A DNA stretch of 10,309 bases from Flavobacteriales bacterium UBA7690 (GTDB lineage Bacteria > Bacteroidota > Bacteroidia > Flavobacteriales_F > PHOS-HE28): contig DLGQ01000095.1 of assembly GCA_002482775.1 (NCBI GenBank), forward strand, positions 1 to 10,309, given 5' to 3'. Position 1 is the stretch's first letter; every line of letters begins with the position of its first letter. Below, in pieces: positions 1-5,680 of the stretch. Made by a program: the position numbers and the translations under genes. The notes beneath the pieces are model-generated. The model was not told the origin of the DNA. It did not search any database and worked only from the letters and a program-made list of their open reading frames with translations.

Positions 1-1
1 C

Positions 2-232
2 TTCATCGAGCGCAAGCTGTACCCCAACGTGGACTTCTACAGTGGCATCATCTACCGCGCCATCGGCATCCCCACGCGCATGTTCACCGTGATGTTCGCC
101 TTGGGCCGCCTGCCCGGCTGGATCTCGCAGTGGAAGGAGATGGTGGAGAACAAGGAGCCCATTGGGCGTCCGCGCCAGATCTACACCGGGGCCACCAAGC
201 GCGATTACGTAGCGCTGAAGGACCGCGCCTGA
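2..232 (+). CDS. gltA: citrate synthase, C-terminal fragment (5' end outside window)
   Basis: This is the last 76 residues of citrate synthase, which condenses oxaloacetate and acetyl-CoA to citrate in the TCA cycle in the cytoplasm. The frame is open from position 2 to a TGA at 230-232. The fragment carries the YPNVDFYSG block, whose Asp (fragment residue 11) is the catalytic Asp of the family (Asp362 in the E. coli enzyme). It then has the MFTVMFALGR segment and the RPRQIYTG block, whose arginines bind the citrate carboxylates. The end at ...VALKDRA is where bacterial type II (GltA) enzymes normally end, so the 3' end is intact. The GTG at 29 is an internal Val codon, not a start. The next gene begins 94 bases downstream, and no strong terminator hairpin is visible between them. 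Identification is by recognised conserved blocks and is secure. Confidence 0.96.
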   Translation, partial: FIERKLYPNVDFYSGIIYRAIGIPTRMFTVMFALGRLPGWISQWKEMVENKEPIGRPRQIYTGATKRDYVALKDRA

Positions 233-267
233 TCCGCAACATCCCTTGGTTGGTATCCGAAGGGTTC

Positions 268-302
268 TTTGGTGAGCGCTTTCCCGGAACCGTTTACCTT
301 CG
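268..302 (+). promoter_or_regulatory. possible Bacteroidota-type promoter for the small membrane protein / usp pair
   Basis: TTTG at 268-271 is followed after 23 bases by TACCTTCG (295-302), one mismatch from the Bacteroidota -7 consensus TAnnTTTG. A transcript would start near 308, about 19 bases before the ATG at 327. Both elements are short, and the spacing is at the upper end of what is reported for Bacteroidota promoters, so a chance match is quite possible. Confidence 0.28.
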
Positions 303-326
303 CCATCCAGAACCCGAACTGTCGCT

Positions 327-548
327 ATGAAAAAGCTCATCGGCCTTGCGCTTTGGTTGCTCGCCTTCCTGATCCCTTTCCGTTTCGCGATACTGGAGAC
401 GGATGACCTGTTGCAGCCTGACGGCAGCATCGACAACATCAAGGGTCTGATCAGCTTCGTGGCGATGATAGCCTTGCTCTTCACCGGCTATGCTTTGGTG
501 GATTCGGCCAGCCCCAAACCCGGCACGGACGACTCCCACGGGCACTAA
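327..548 (+). CDS. small two-helix membrane protein, unknown function
   Basis: This is a 73-residue protein that I do not recognise. The ATG start is followed by MKK and a hydrophobic stretch at residues 4-21. An acidic loop (about 24-37, ETDDLLQPDGSID) follows, then a second hydrophobic stretch at 39-58 and a polar tail ending DDSHGH. The pattern predicts two membrane-spanning helices with the acidic loop on one side and the His-ending tail on the same side as the N-terminus. No Shine-Dalgarno is evident. The gene ends 18 bases before the universal stress protein ATG and is probably co-transcribed with it. Composition and codon use match the neighbours, so it looks like a real gene. A small accessory or stress-linked membrane protein is a guess from context only. 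Confidence 0.75.
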   Translation: MKKLIGLALWLLAFLIPFRFAILETDDLLQPDGSIDNIKGLISFVAMIALLFTGYALVDSASPKPGTDDSHGH

Positions 549-566
549 GGCCTTACCTTGGTTGCC

Positions 567-1391
567 ATGGCACACGTGCTGATAGCGACCGACCTGAGCG
601 CCAATGCGCTGAACGCTGCGGTATATGCCGTGAAGCTTTACGGCGTGGAAGGGAACACCTTCACGCTGTTGAACACGTTCCGTACACCACCTGTAGGTCC
701 GGACCTGTTGGGTTCGGCGGGTGATCTGACCCCGCAACTATCCGCTGATGGGTTGGATGAGTTCGCTGCACGGTTGCATGAAGCCCTGCCCGAGCACACG
801 CCGGATCTCGCTACCATATCAGCATACGGCGCACTGGAAACCGTGCTGCGCGAAATGGCGAAGGACGATCAACGGCCGGACCTGGTGGTGATGGGCACCC
901 ACAGCGCTACCGGGCTGGAACGTGTGCTGATGGGAAGCACCACCTCGGCGGTGATCATGAGCGGCGAACTACCGGTACTGGCCGTACCGAGCGAAGCATG
1001 CTACACCGACCCCAAGCGTATCGTTCTGGCCGATGATGGCGGCCCCGTGGACCGTGCAGCGCTGAAAGTGTTGCTGGACATCGCCCGTTGGTCGCGATCA
1101 GAGATCATGATCGTGCATGTGGTGCCCGAAGGCCAGAACACGGAAGAGGAGGTCGGTGACCTGGGGTACGACCTGCACCTCGGAGCCATACCCCACACCT
1201 ATCACAGTGTGAGCGGTGATGATGTGATGGTGGCCGTGAACGACCTGGCCGACCAAAGCGATACCGACCTGGTCGTAGTGGTACACCGGCAACGGGGGCT
1301 GATCGAACAGCTCTTCCACCACAGCGTAGCAACAGAACTGGCGCTGCACACGCGGATCCCTCTCCTCGTCCTACAGCAGGCCGGTGTGTGA
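567..1391 (+). CDS. universal stress protein, tandem UspA domains
   Basis: This is a 274-residue cytoplasmic protein with two Usp (alpha/beta, Rossmann-like) domains, at about 1-143 and 149-270, the usual size for tandem Usp proteins. Domain 1 opens with HVLIATDLS (Asp9 in the nucleotide-binding position) and has the end-of-domain block GTHSATGLERVLMGSTTSAV at 110-129. Family members that bind ATP have G-2x-G-9x-G(S/T) here. This copy keeps the first Gly and the final GS (123-124) but has Ser in place of the middle Gly. Domain 2 opens with RIVLADDGG, and the matching block (HRQRGLIEQLFHHS, 240-253) has lost the glycines, so it is probably not a nucleotide site. I chose the ATG at 567 because it gives the standard Usp N-terminus. 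An in-frame TTG at 558 would add only three residues. Usp proteins are linked to stress survival, but the specific role here is unknown. Confidence 0.9.
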   Translation: MAHVLIATDLSANALNAAVYAVKLYGVEGNTFTLLNTFRTPPVGPDLLGSAGDLTPQLSADGLDEFAARLHEALPEHTPDLATISAYGALETVLREMAKDDQRPDLVVMGTHSATGLERVLMGSTTSAVIMSGELPVLAVPSEACYTDPKRIVLADDGGPVDRAALKVLLDIARWSRSEIMIVHVVPEGQNTEEEVGDLGYDLHLGAIPHTYHSVSGDDVMVAVNDLADQSDTDLVVVVHRQRGLIEQLFHHSVATELALHTRIPLLVLQQAGV

Positions 1392-1429
1392 TCCTTGGTG
1401 ATCCCGTTCGGACCACGTCGTGCGGATCA
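1389..1429. terminator. possible bidirectional hairpin in the convergent gap
   Basis: The 35-bp gap between two converging genes is bracketed by a perfect inverted repeat. TGATCC (1389-1394) overlaps the usp stop codon and GGATCA (1424-1429) overlaps the stop codon of the opposite gene. A smaller stem lies inside: TGG (1396-1398) with CCA (1413-1415), and TCC (1402-1404) with GGA (1410-1412), closing a CGTTC loop with a three-base bulge. There is no T-tract on either side, so it is not a classical intrinsic terminator. Its place between converging stops suits a bidirectional 3'-end structure. Confidence 0.35.
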
Positions 1430-2329
1430 GTCCGGCTTCTTCTTCGGGTTGTGCAAGGTGAACACGCGCGAGATGTTGAATCCGTAGCGGATCGCTCCAT
1501 CGCCCCAGGTGCCTTGTGTTTCGGTGATGAAGGCGCGCTCGAACATGCCCGTGGAATTGGTGAAATGCAGTTGGAACACGTGGCCACCGGTCTCGATATC
1601 GAAGCCCATGGAAAGCGAGTTCTTGTACACATCGTCCAACTGGCCGGGTAGCACGTAGAAATACTCCGCGTTGATGGCCACGCGTTTGGTCAACTTGATG
1701 CGGCCCGCTCCACTGATGTGGATCACATCGTTCGGATCATCGGTACCCGCTACCAGGTTGCGATGCACCACACCGGGATTCAGTTGCAAGGTGATGCTCT
1801 CGTTGAACTTACGCCCGATGATCACCTGCATGGAATGCGAGATGCGGTGCGTGAAGTAGTCCGTGATATCGGGACGGTACCACGGCAGATCCTGCTGCTG
1901 CAATGTTGCGATGCTGGTCCCGGCTACCACGGCGAGGGTGATGGGCATCTCGCACCCGCTATCGCATTGCTTCAGGATCTTGTACTTGGCGAAACCATCC
2001 ACTGTTTTCTGGTATCCACTGCGGCCGATGCCGATCATCAACCGATCCGTGAGCCCATAATCCAGACCGATGCGCATTTCCGCCTCGTCCAGGCCGTAGA
2101 AATTCTTGATCCCTTGGTTGAGCAGGCCGAACCGGTGGCTGATCTTGAAATCCAATACCCCATGCGCCGTGTTCTCCAAGCTGTGCCCGTTGATCACCCG
2201 TGTGGTCTTGAAGCTGGCGTTGGTGTACACCGGCCCTGTCTCCTCTTCGCCGAGCAGGCCCAGCAGGTCGTCCTGTGCGAACAAGGGAGAAGCGGAGAGC
2301 GCGCAGGCCAGAAGGGTCGTTCGGATCAT
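1427..2329 (-). CDS. DUF5777-family outer-membrane beta-barrel protein
   Basis: This is a 300-residue protein with a signal peptide (about 1-19, MIRTTLLACALSASPLFAQ). The remainder is full of alternating amphipathic strands with aromatic ends, as expected for an outer-membrane barrel. The C-terminal region has NSTGMFERAFITETQG, then GAIRYGFNISRVFTLH (about 258-293), which I recognise as typical of DUF5777 barrels in Bacteroidota. A Cys pair (122, 126) lies in one loop (KQCDSGCEM). No function is established for the family, and transport or channel activity is inference. I chose the ATG at 2329 because it starts the signal peptide; an upstream start at 2362 would spoil it and overlap the neighbour. 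It is the last gene of a five-gene run and lies 29 bases after the YceI gene. The odd, highly charged tail KKKPD follows the last predicted strand. Confidence 0.85.
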   Translation of the reverse strand: MIRTTLLACALSASPLFAQDDLLGLLGEEETGPVYTNASFKTTRVINGHSLENTAHGVLDFKISHRFGLLNQGIKNFYGLDEAEMRIGLDYGLTDRLMIGIGRSGYQKTVDGFAKYKILKQCDSGCEMPITLAVVAGTSIATLQQQDLPWYRPDITDYFTHRISHSMQVIIGRKFNESITLQLNPGVVHRNLVAGTDDPNDVIHISGAGRIKLTKRVAINAEYFYVLPGQLDDVYKNSLSMGFDIETGGHVFQLHFTNSTGMFERAFITETQGTWGDGAIRYGFNISRVFTLHNPKKKPD

Positions 2330-2358
2330 GGTGTGGTGGTATCGTTCAGCGCGAATGC

Positions 2359-2913
2359 TCACATCTTGGCGTAGTCCAGCGCCACGGTCACTTTCATTTG
2401 CTCGGCGATGTTCTTGCGCACCACACCGGGGATCTCGATACCGTGATCCTCGGGTTTCACATTGAACTCGCTGGTCGCTTTCACCACACCGGCCGCATCG
2501 ACCGTGATGGTTCCTTTGGAGGTTACCGGTTTGGTCACACCGTGAATGGTCAGGTCGCCGCTCACGTCCACGGGGTAGGTCCCCGCCTTCTTCAGGTCGG
2601 CAGCTGTCACACCACCGAACTTCCCTTTGAAGGTGGCCTTCGGGAAGGTGTTGCTATCCATGTAGTTCTCGTTGAAGTGCTCCTGCATCAGGGCCTTCTC
2701 GAACTCGAACGCTTTTACGAGCACGGCGAACTCCACGGCACCGGTGGTGGCATCCCACACACTGGTGACCTTACGGTTGTGCGCTTCGATGTTCTCCATC
2801 GGCGTGCTCGAATGAAAGGCGATATGACCGTTGCGTGTCGCGAAACGTTCTTGGGCCATCAGTGCCAACGGGGCCATGGCCAATACGAGGGAAATATGCT
2901 TGAGGGAGTTCAT
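2359..2913 (-). CDS. YceI-family lipocalin-like periplasmic protein (copy 1)
   Basis: This is a 184-residue secreted protein with a signal peptide (about 1-20, ending ALMAQ). The rest is the YceI fold, an extended lipocalin-like barrel. In characterised relatives this fold binds long isoprenoid or amphipathic lipids in an internal cavity. Diagnostic features are IAFHSSTPMENIEAHN (31-46), the block HFNENYMDSNTFPKATFKG (79-97), the DLTIHGVTKPV strand (120-130) and GIEIPGVV (158-165), followed by the terminal strand MKVTVALDYAKM. Length is normal for the family. The start at 2913 is supported by an AAGGA sequence five bases upstream, unusually clear for this genome. The gene follows the OB-fold gene by 32 bases and precedes the DUF5777 barrel by 29. 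A second, diverged YceI gene lies at 8477-9037 in the same locus. Confidence 0.95.
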   Translation of the reverse strand: MNSLKHISLVLAMAPLALMAQERFATRNGHIAFHSSTPMENIEAHNRKVTSVWDATTGAVEFAVLVKAFEFEKALMQEHFNENYMDSNTFPKATFKGKFGGVTAADLKKAGTYPVDVSGDLTIHGVTKPVTSKGTITVDAAGVVKATSEFNVKPEDHGIEIPGVVRKNIAEQMKVTVALDYAKM

Positions 2914-2915
2914 GG

Positions 2916-2932
2916 TTCCTTGGTTTTCCTTG
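2916..2932 (-). promoter_or_regulatory. duplicated CAAGGAA leader with Shine-Dalgarno-like AAGGA before yceI copy 1
   Basis: Read on the minus strand, the gap before the YceI ATG contains CAAGGAA twice, at 2926-2932 and 2916-2922, exactly ten bases apart. The copy nearer the gene places AAGGA five bases from the ATG, a good ribosome-binding site in a window where most genes lack one. The second copy could be a spare site, part of a small operator, or chance. Confidence 0.45.
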
Positions 2933-2945
2933 TTGGGTTCAATTA

Positions 2946-3368
2946 TCATTCCACTGCAGTGCATCGCACCAGCACCACGTCCATCAATATGCCGGTGCAA
3001 ATGCCTTTTACTTTCACCTGCGCGCCGGAGCGCCATTCGGGATGTAGCTCGCTGTTGGCGAATTCGCATACCACACCAGCCAGATCGTTGCCGGTCTCCA
3101 ACACCACGTTGGTCATTTCGGCGCCAACGGGTTCCATGCTGCGGATGGTCCCGCTCACCTCCACTACTTGTTCGGTGGTGCCCACGAAACGCGCGGTGGC
3201 CGCTTGTTCATCCGCTGTGAAAGCGCTCAACAGTGCTTCTGCTGAAACGTGTTCCTTGGCATCGATATCAGACGTGGAAGCTACCGTGCGGTTGTATTCG
3301 GCCCATGCGTACACGCCACCGGCAACGGCAACGAGCAGGGCGATGAGAAGGAGGATCTTCTTGTTCAT
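2946..3368 (-). CDS. exported OB-fold (tRNA_anti-like) protein
   Basis: This is a 140-residue protein with an N-terminal hydrophobic segment (MNKK, then residues 5-23). It may be a cleaved signal peptide or an uncleaved anchor. The C-terminal half (about 62-138) has the five-strand OB-fold pattern of the tRNA_anti-like family (PF12869). That pattern runs VVEVSGTIRSME, NVVLETG, GVVCEF, GAQVKVKGICTGILMD, then VVLVRCTAV. Three Cys (101, 124, 136) sit in the conserved strands. Despite the family name, an exported location argues against tRNA binding; these proteins are of unknown function. Its stop is followed by the YceI gene after 32 bases, and its start lies 5 bases after the stop of the one-domain cytochrome-like gene, so it belongs to the same transcript. 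The start at 3368 is the only one giving the intact exported N-terminus. Confidence 0.8.
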   Translation of the reverse strand: MNKKILLLIALLVAVAGGVYAWAEYNRTVASTSDIDAKEHVSAEALLSAFTADEQAATARFVGTTEQVVEVSGTIRSMEPVGAEMTNVVLETGNDLAGVVCEFANSELHPEWRSGAQVKVKGICTGILMDVVLVRCTAVE

Positions 3369-3373
3369 GACGT

Positions 3374-3739
3374 TCAGTTATTGGCCGCACCCGCGGCGAT
3401 CCATAGTTCGATCTGGCGTACTTCGCAATCGCGCAAGCCTCCGCTGGGCGGCATGGGTATACCGGCCGGATCACGCTTGATCGAGCGCAGCACACGTCCG
3501 TTCGCCACCTGCTGGGAGAAGGCATTGAAGTCGTTGAAGTTGCCCGTTCCACTTCCACCGGTGACATGGCAGCCCGGAGTGGCGCACTTGCTTTGGATGA
3601 TGGGGTTGACGGTCCCGGAAAAGGTCACGTTGGCGGTATCGCAGAAATTGTTGGGGTAGAGTTCTTCCTGGTTGTCGTAATAACAACCTCCGGAGCCGAG
3701 AATGGCCAGGGCTAGAAGGAATGCGGTGGTGGTGCGCAT
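3374..3739 (-). CDS. one-domain cytochrome c-like lipoprotein with CX4CH motif
   Basis: This is a 121-residue protein with a short signal sequence ending in GSGGC, so Cys19 is a likely lipidation site for a membrane-anchored, periplasmic or surface lipoprotein. A cytochrome-like domain covers about 32-119. It contains CATPGCH at 52-58, a heme-attachment-like motif with four residues between the cysteines instead of two. IPMPPSGG follows at 94-101, whose Met96 is the natural distal heme ligand in such domains. A Cys pair flanks the domain (Cys33 in FCDTANVTFSG, Cys105 in LRDCEVRQIELWI) and could form a disulfide. Both domains of the upstream gene are homologous to it. The start at 3739 begins the lipoprotein signal and lies four bases after the previous stop. 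An electron-transfer role is inferred. Heme attachment is not certain given the spacing. Confidence 0.8.
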   Translation of the reverse strand: MRTTTAFLLALAILGSGGCYYDNQEELYPNNFCDTANVTFSGTVNPIIQSKCATPGCHVTGGSGTGNFNDFNAFSQQVANGRVLRSIKRDPAGIPMPPSGGLRDCEVRQIELWIAAGAANN

Positions 3740-3743
3740 CGGT

Positions 3744-4508
3744 TCAATTGTTCGGTGCCCCGGCATCGATCCAGATCAGGAACTTGCGGATGTTGCAGTC
3801 GTTCATACGTGGAGCGTTGCGCGGCATGGGCTCGAAACTAGGCAAGTGTTGAATGGCACCGGCCAGTCTACCATCTGCGGCCACGGCATTCAGTACGCTC
3901 CATGATGTCAGGTCCAATCCACCTTGTGGGGATCCTCCGCTATGGCACCCTTGGCAACGCGCGGCGACCAGGGGTACGATGGTGCCGGAGTAAGTAACGT
4001 CGGTGGTATCGCACGCGGTGGATTCGCAGCTGTTGTTCTGCGTGCCCTGCTGTATCCATTGGCCGATCAGGTCGATCTGCTGCTGTGTAAGCGGGTTCTG
4101 TGGTGGGCGCGGCATCCGATCGGCCGGATCGTTGTCGTTGATGGCTTCCCAGAGATCACCATCCTGGATGACGCCACTGTTCATCAACGAATTGTATGAC
4201 GTCAGCTGGATGTCATCATTATCATCGGTGGCCGTAGCATGGCAGCCACTGCCCACGGTGCAGTTGGAGATCAATAAGGGCAGCACCTGCTGCTGGAAAT
4301 AGATCGTGGTGGGGTCGCAGATGACCTCTTCGTCGGGTGGCTCCACCCCGCCTCCACCGCCACCACCTGTCTCGTCCACGATGGGCGCGAAAGGTGGCTC
4401 GTGTTTGCAGGCCGACAAGGCCAGAACAGCGGCGAGCGGCAGCGACCACCACATCGCCCAGGCTTTCACCTGCTCACCACCCACACGTTGTTCTGGCTTC
4501 TTGTACAT
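3744..4508 (-). CDS. two-domain cytochrome c-like lipoprotein (CX5CH and CX2CH)
   Basis: This is a 254-residue lipoprotein. Basic residues (3-15) and a hydrophobic run (about 19-33) lead to a clean lipobox LSAC with Cys34, then a flexible linker containing seven consecutive Gly (48-54). Two homologous cytochrome-like domains follow. Domain A (about 64-161) carries CTVGSGCH at 83-90, with five residues between the cysteines, and Met132 in RMPRPP. Domain B (about 166-252) carries a canonical CQGCH at 185-189 and Met228 in EPMPR. Domain B also has a flanking Cys pair (166 and 238) like that of the downstream gene; domain A has Cys64 and Cys161. I chose the ATG at 4508, about 27 bases after a predicted transcription start. 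A shorter start at 4454 would also leave a lipobox but no basic N-terminus. It is the first gene of the five-gene unit. Electron transfer is inferred. Confidence 0.82.
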   Translation of the reverse strand: MYKKPEQRVGGEQVKAWAMWWSLPLAAVLALSACKHEPPFAPIVDETGGGGGGGVEPPDEEVICDPTTIYFQQQVLPLLISNCTVGSGCHATATDDNDDIQLTSYNSLMNSGVIQDGDLWEAINDNDPADRMPRPPQNPLTQQQIDLIGQWIQQGTQNNSCESTACDTTDVTYSGTIVPLVAARCQGCHSGGSPQGGLDLTSWSVLNAVAADGRLAGAIQHLPSFEPMPRNAPRMNDCNIRKFLIWIDAGAPNN

Positions 4509-4540
4509 CGTTCGGAGCAGAGCTTGAATATCCACAGGCA

Positions 4541-4548
4541 CAAAACTA
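4541..4548 (-). promoter_or_regulatory. -7 promoter element (TAGTTTTG) ahead of the cytochrome/OB-fold/YceI/DUF5777 unit
   Basis: On the minus strand TAGTTTTG matches the Bacteroidota -7 consensus TAnnTTTG exactly. It lies in the 56-base gap between the 90-residue protein and the two-domain cytochrome gene, and predicts a start near 4535 with a leader of about 27 bases. The -33 element is weak. The best candidate is TTCG at 4574-4577, at a spacing of 25, which may indicate a promoter that needs an activator or an alternative sigma factor. Confidence 0.5.
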
Positions 4549-4564
4549 CCGGGTGCTGAAGGCC

Positions 4565-4837
4565 TCATCCGTTCGAACCTGACGAGGCGGGCGATACCTT
4601 GGATGGAACGGGAATGTTGGCCGCCCACCCCTCCGTGGAATGGGTGCCCACCACCTGCCGCAGCCGGAACACCAGCTCGGCGATCACCACGGCGTTGAGC
4701 GAATTATGGTAGCGTACCTCCCTGTTCAGGGAAAGCACGGTTCCCAGTACCCGCGCGGGTTCCGTGGCGAGCAAGAGAGCCAGATCGTCCGGTTCCAAGA
4801 GCGCAAGGCCGTCGTGGTAGGTTCCGTTCGCTTTCAT
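4565..4837 (-). CDS. hypothetical 90-residue protein
   Basis: I do not recognise this protein. From the ATG at 4837 it has a mostly helical, Leu-rich body (LALLEPDDLALLLATEPARV, then VVIAELVFRLRQVVG) and a low-complexity Pro/Ser tail. It shows no signal peptide, transmembrane helix or Cys. Evidence that it is real: codons are strongly G/C-ending like the neighbours, it fits the gap between the response regulator and the next promoter, and GAGGT lies directly before the ATG. A GTG at 4879 would add 14 residues. It follows the response regulator by 87 bases and may ride on that transcript. A cytoplasmic partner of the two-component system is conceivable, but nothing in the sequence shows it. 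Confidence 0.5.
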   Translation of the reverse strand: MKANGTYHDGLALLEPDDLALLLATEPARVLGTVLSLNREVRYHNSLNAVVIAELVFRLRQVVGTHSTEGWAANIPVPSKVSPASSGSNG

Positions 4838-4924
4838 ACCTCGAAGATCCTTTGGAGCGGAAGGAACATCGCGATCCACATGGACGGAACGGGAAGGAAG
4901 ACGGATGGAGCGGTGGATACGGAC

Positions 4925-5680
4925 CTACCGGCCAGCCAGCCATCGCTTGAAATCGGCAGAGCGTTCGCTGCTCACCACGGCATCTTCGCCGTACGGTGGA
5001 TCGAGCAGCACTTTCACACGGCTCTTGCTGTAGGCCACCAGGTCCTTGATGCTGTCCACCTGTACGATGAGTTGGCGGTTCAACCGGGTGAAGCGGGTGG
5101 GGTCCAACTGTTTTTCCAGCCGATCCAAGCTCTCGTCCAGGGGCAGGTCACGGCCTTCCTTGGTGCGGAGGAAGGTGTTCTTCTGCAACGAATGGATGTA
5201 CGCGATCTGCGGTGGTTCCACGATCTTGAAATGTTCCCCGTAGCGGATCAGGAAACGCTTGACGAACGTTGTTGGAACAGCAGGTTCCTGTGCCACTTGG
5301 GCCAGCGGTGCGTGGTCGCGCACCAGCCCCCCTCTCCCAGCGCGGTTCAGCGCTTCCGCTACCTCGCTCTTCTTGAGGGGTTTCAACAGATAGTCCAAGG
5401 CGTTCACACGGAAGGCCTGGATCGCGAACTCGTCATACGCTGTGGCGAACACTACCGGGAATTCCACTTCCACGGACTTGAAGATGGCGAAGCTGTCCCC
5501 ATCGGCGAGGCGCACATCGAAGAACGCCAGGTCGGGCGCTGGATTTGCGCGGATCCACTCCACGGCATCTTGCACCGTAGGGATATCGGCCACTACGTTG
5601 ATGGTGGGGTCGATCTCCACGAGCATCTTCCGCAAGCGGGCCACGGCAGCGGCTTCGTCCTCAACGATCAGAATGTTCAT
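4925..5680 (-). CDS. LytTR-family response regulator
   Basis: This is a 251-residue cytoplasmic transcription regulator. The receiver domain (1 to about 118) has the acidic pocket Glu7/Asp8, the phospho-acceptor Asp55 in LAFFDVRLADGD, Thr80 in VVFATAYDEFA, and Lys100 in DYLLKPLKKSEV. These are all the residues needed for phosphorylation and switching. After a linker (about 119-143), a LytTR DNA-binding domain runs from about 144 to the end (FLIRYGEHFKIVEPPQIAYI, then FTRLNRQLIVQVDSI). LytTR regulators usually bind direct repeats upstream of target promoters. The start codon lies inside the end of the sensor kinase gene (20-nt overlap), so the two are translationally coupled and form a cognate pair. 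The adjacent envelope operon is the obvious candidate target, but no operator has been demonstrated. Confidence 0.95.
   Translation of the reverse strand: MNILIVEDEAAAVARLRKMLVEIDPTINVVADIPTVQDAVEWIRANPAPDLAFFDVRLADGDSFAIFKSVEVEFPVVFATAYDEFAIQAFRVNALDYLLKPLKKSEVAEALNRAGRGGLVRDHAPLAQVAQEPAVPTTFVKRFLIRYGEHFKIVEPPQIAYIHSLQKNTFLRTKEGRDLPLDESLDRLEKQLDPTRFTRLNRQLIVQVDSIKDLVAYSKSRVKVLLDPPYGEDAVVSSERSADFKRWLAGR

Noticed and set aside
29..232. GTG at 29 as the start of a short 67-residue gene
   Set aside because: The citrate synthase frame continues upstream to the window edge, and the GTG is the conserved Val of NVDFYSG.
2275..3480. Long open frame (401 codons) on the plus strand
   Set aside because: It is antisense to the DUF5777, YceI and OB-fold genes. 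Its product lacks any recognisable domain, while the opposite strand encodes clear families with signal peptides.
4346..4376. CCG/CCA-rich low-complexity run
   Set aside because: It encodes the seven-Gly linker after the lipidation Cys. It is a normal spacer for a surface lipoprotein, not a DNA repeat element.
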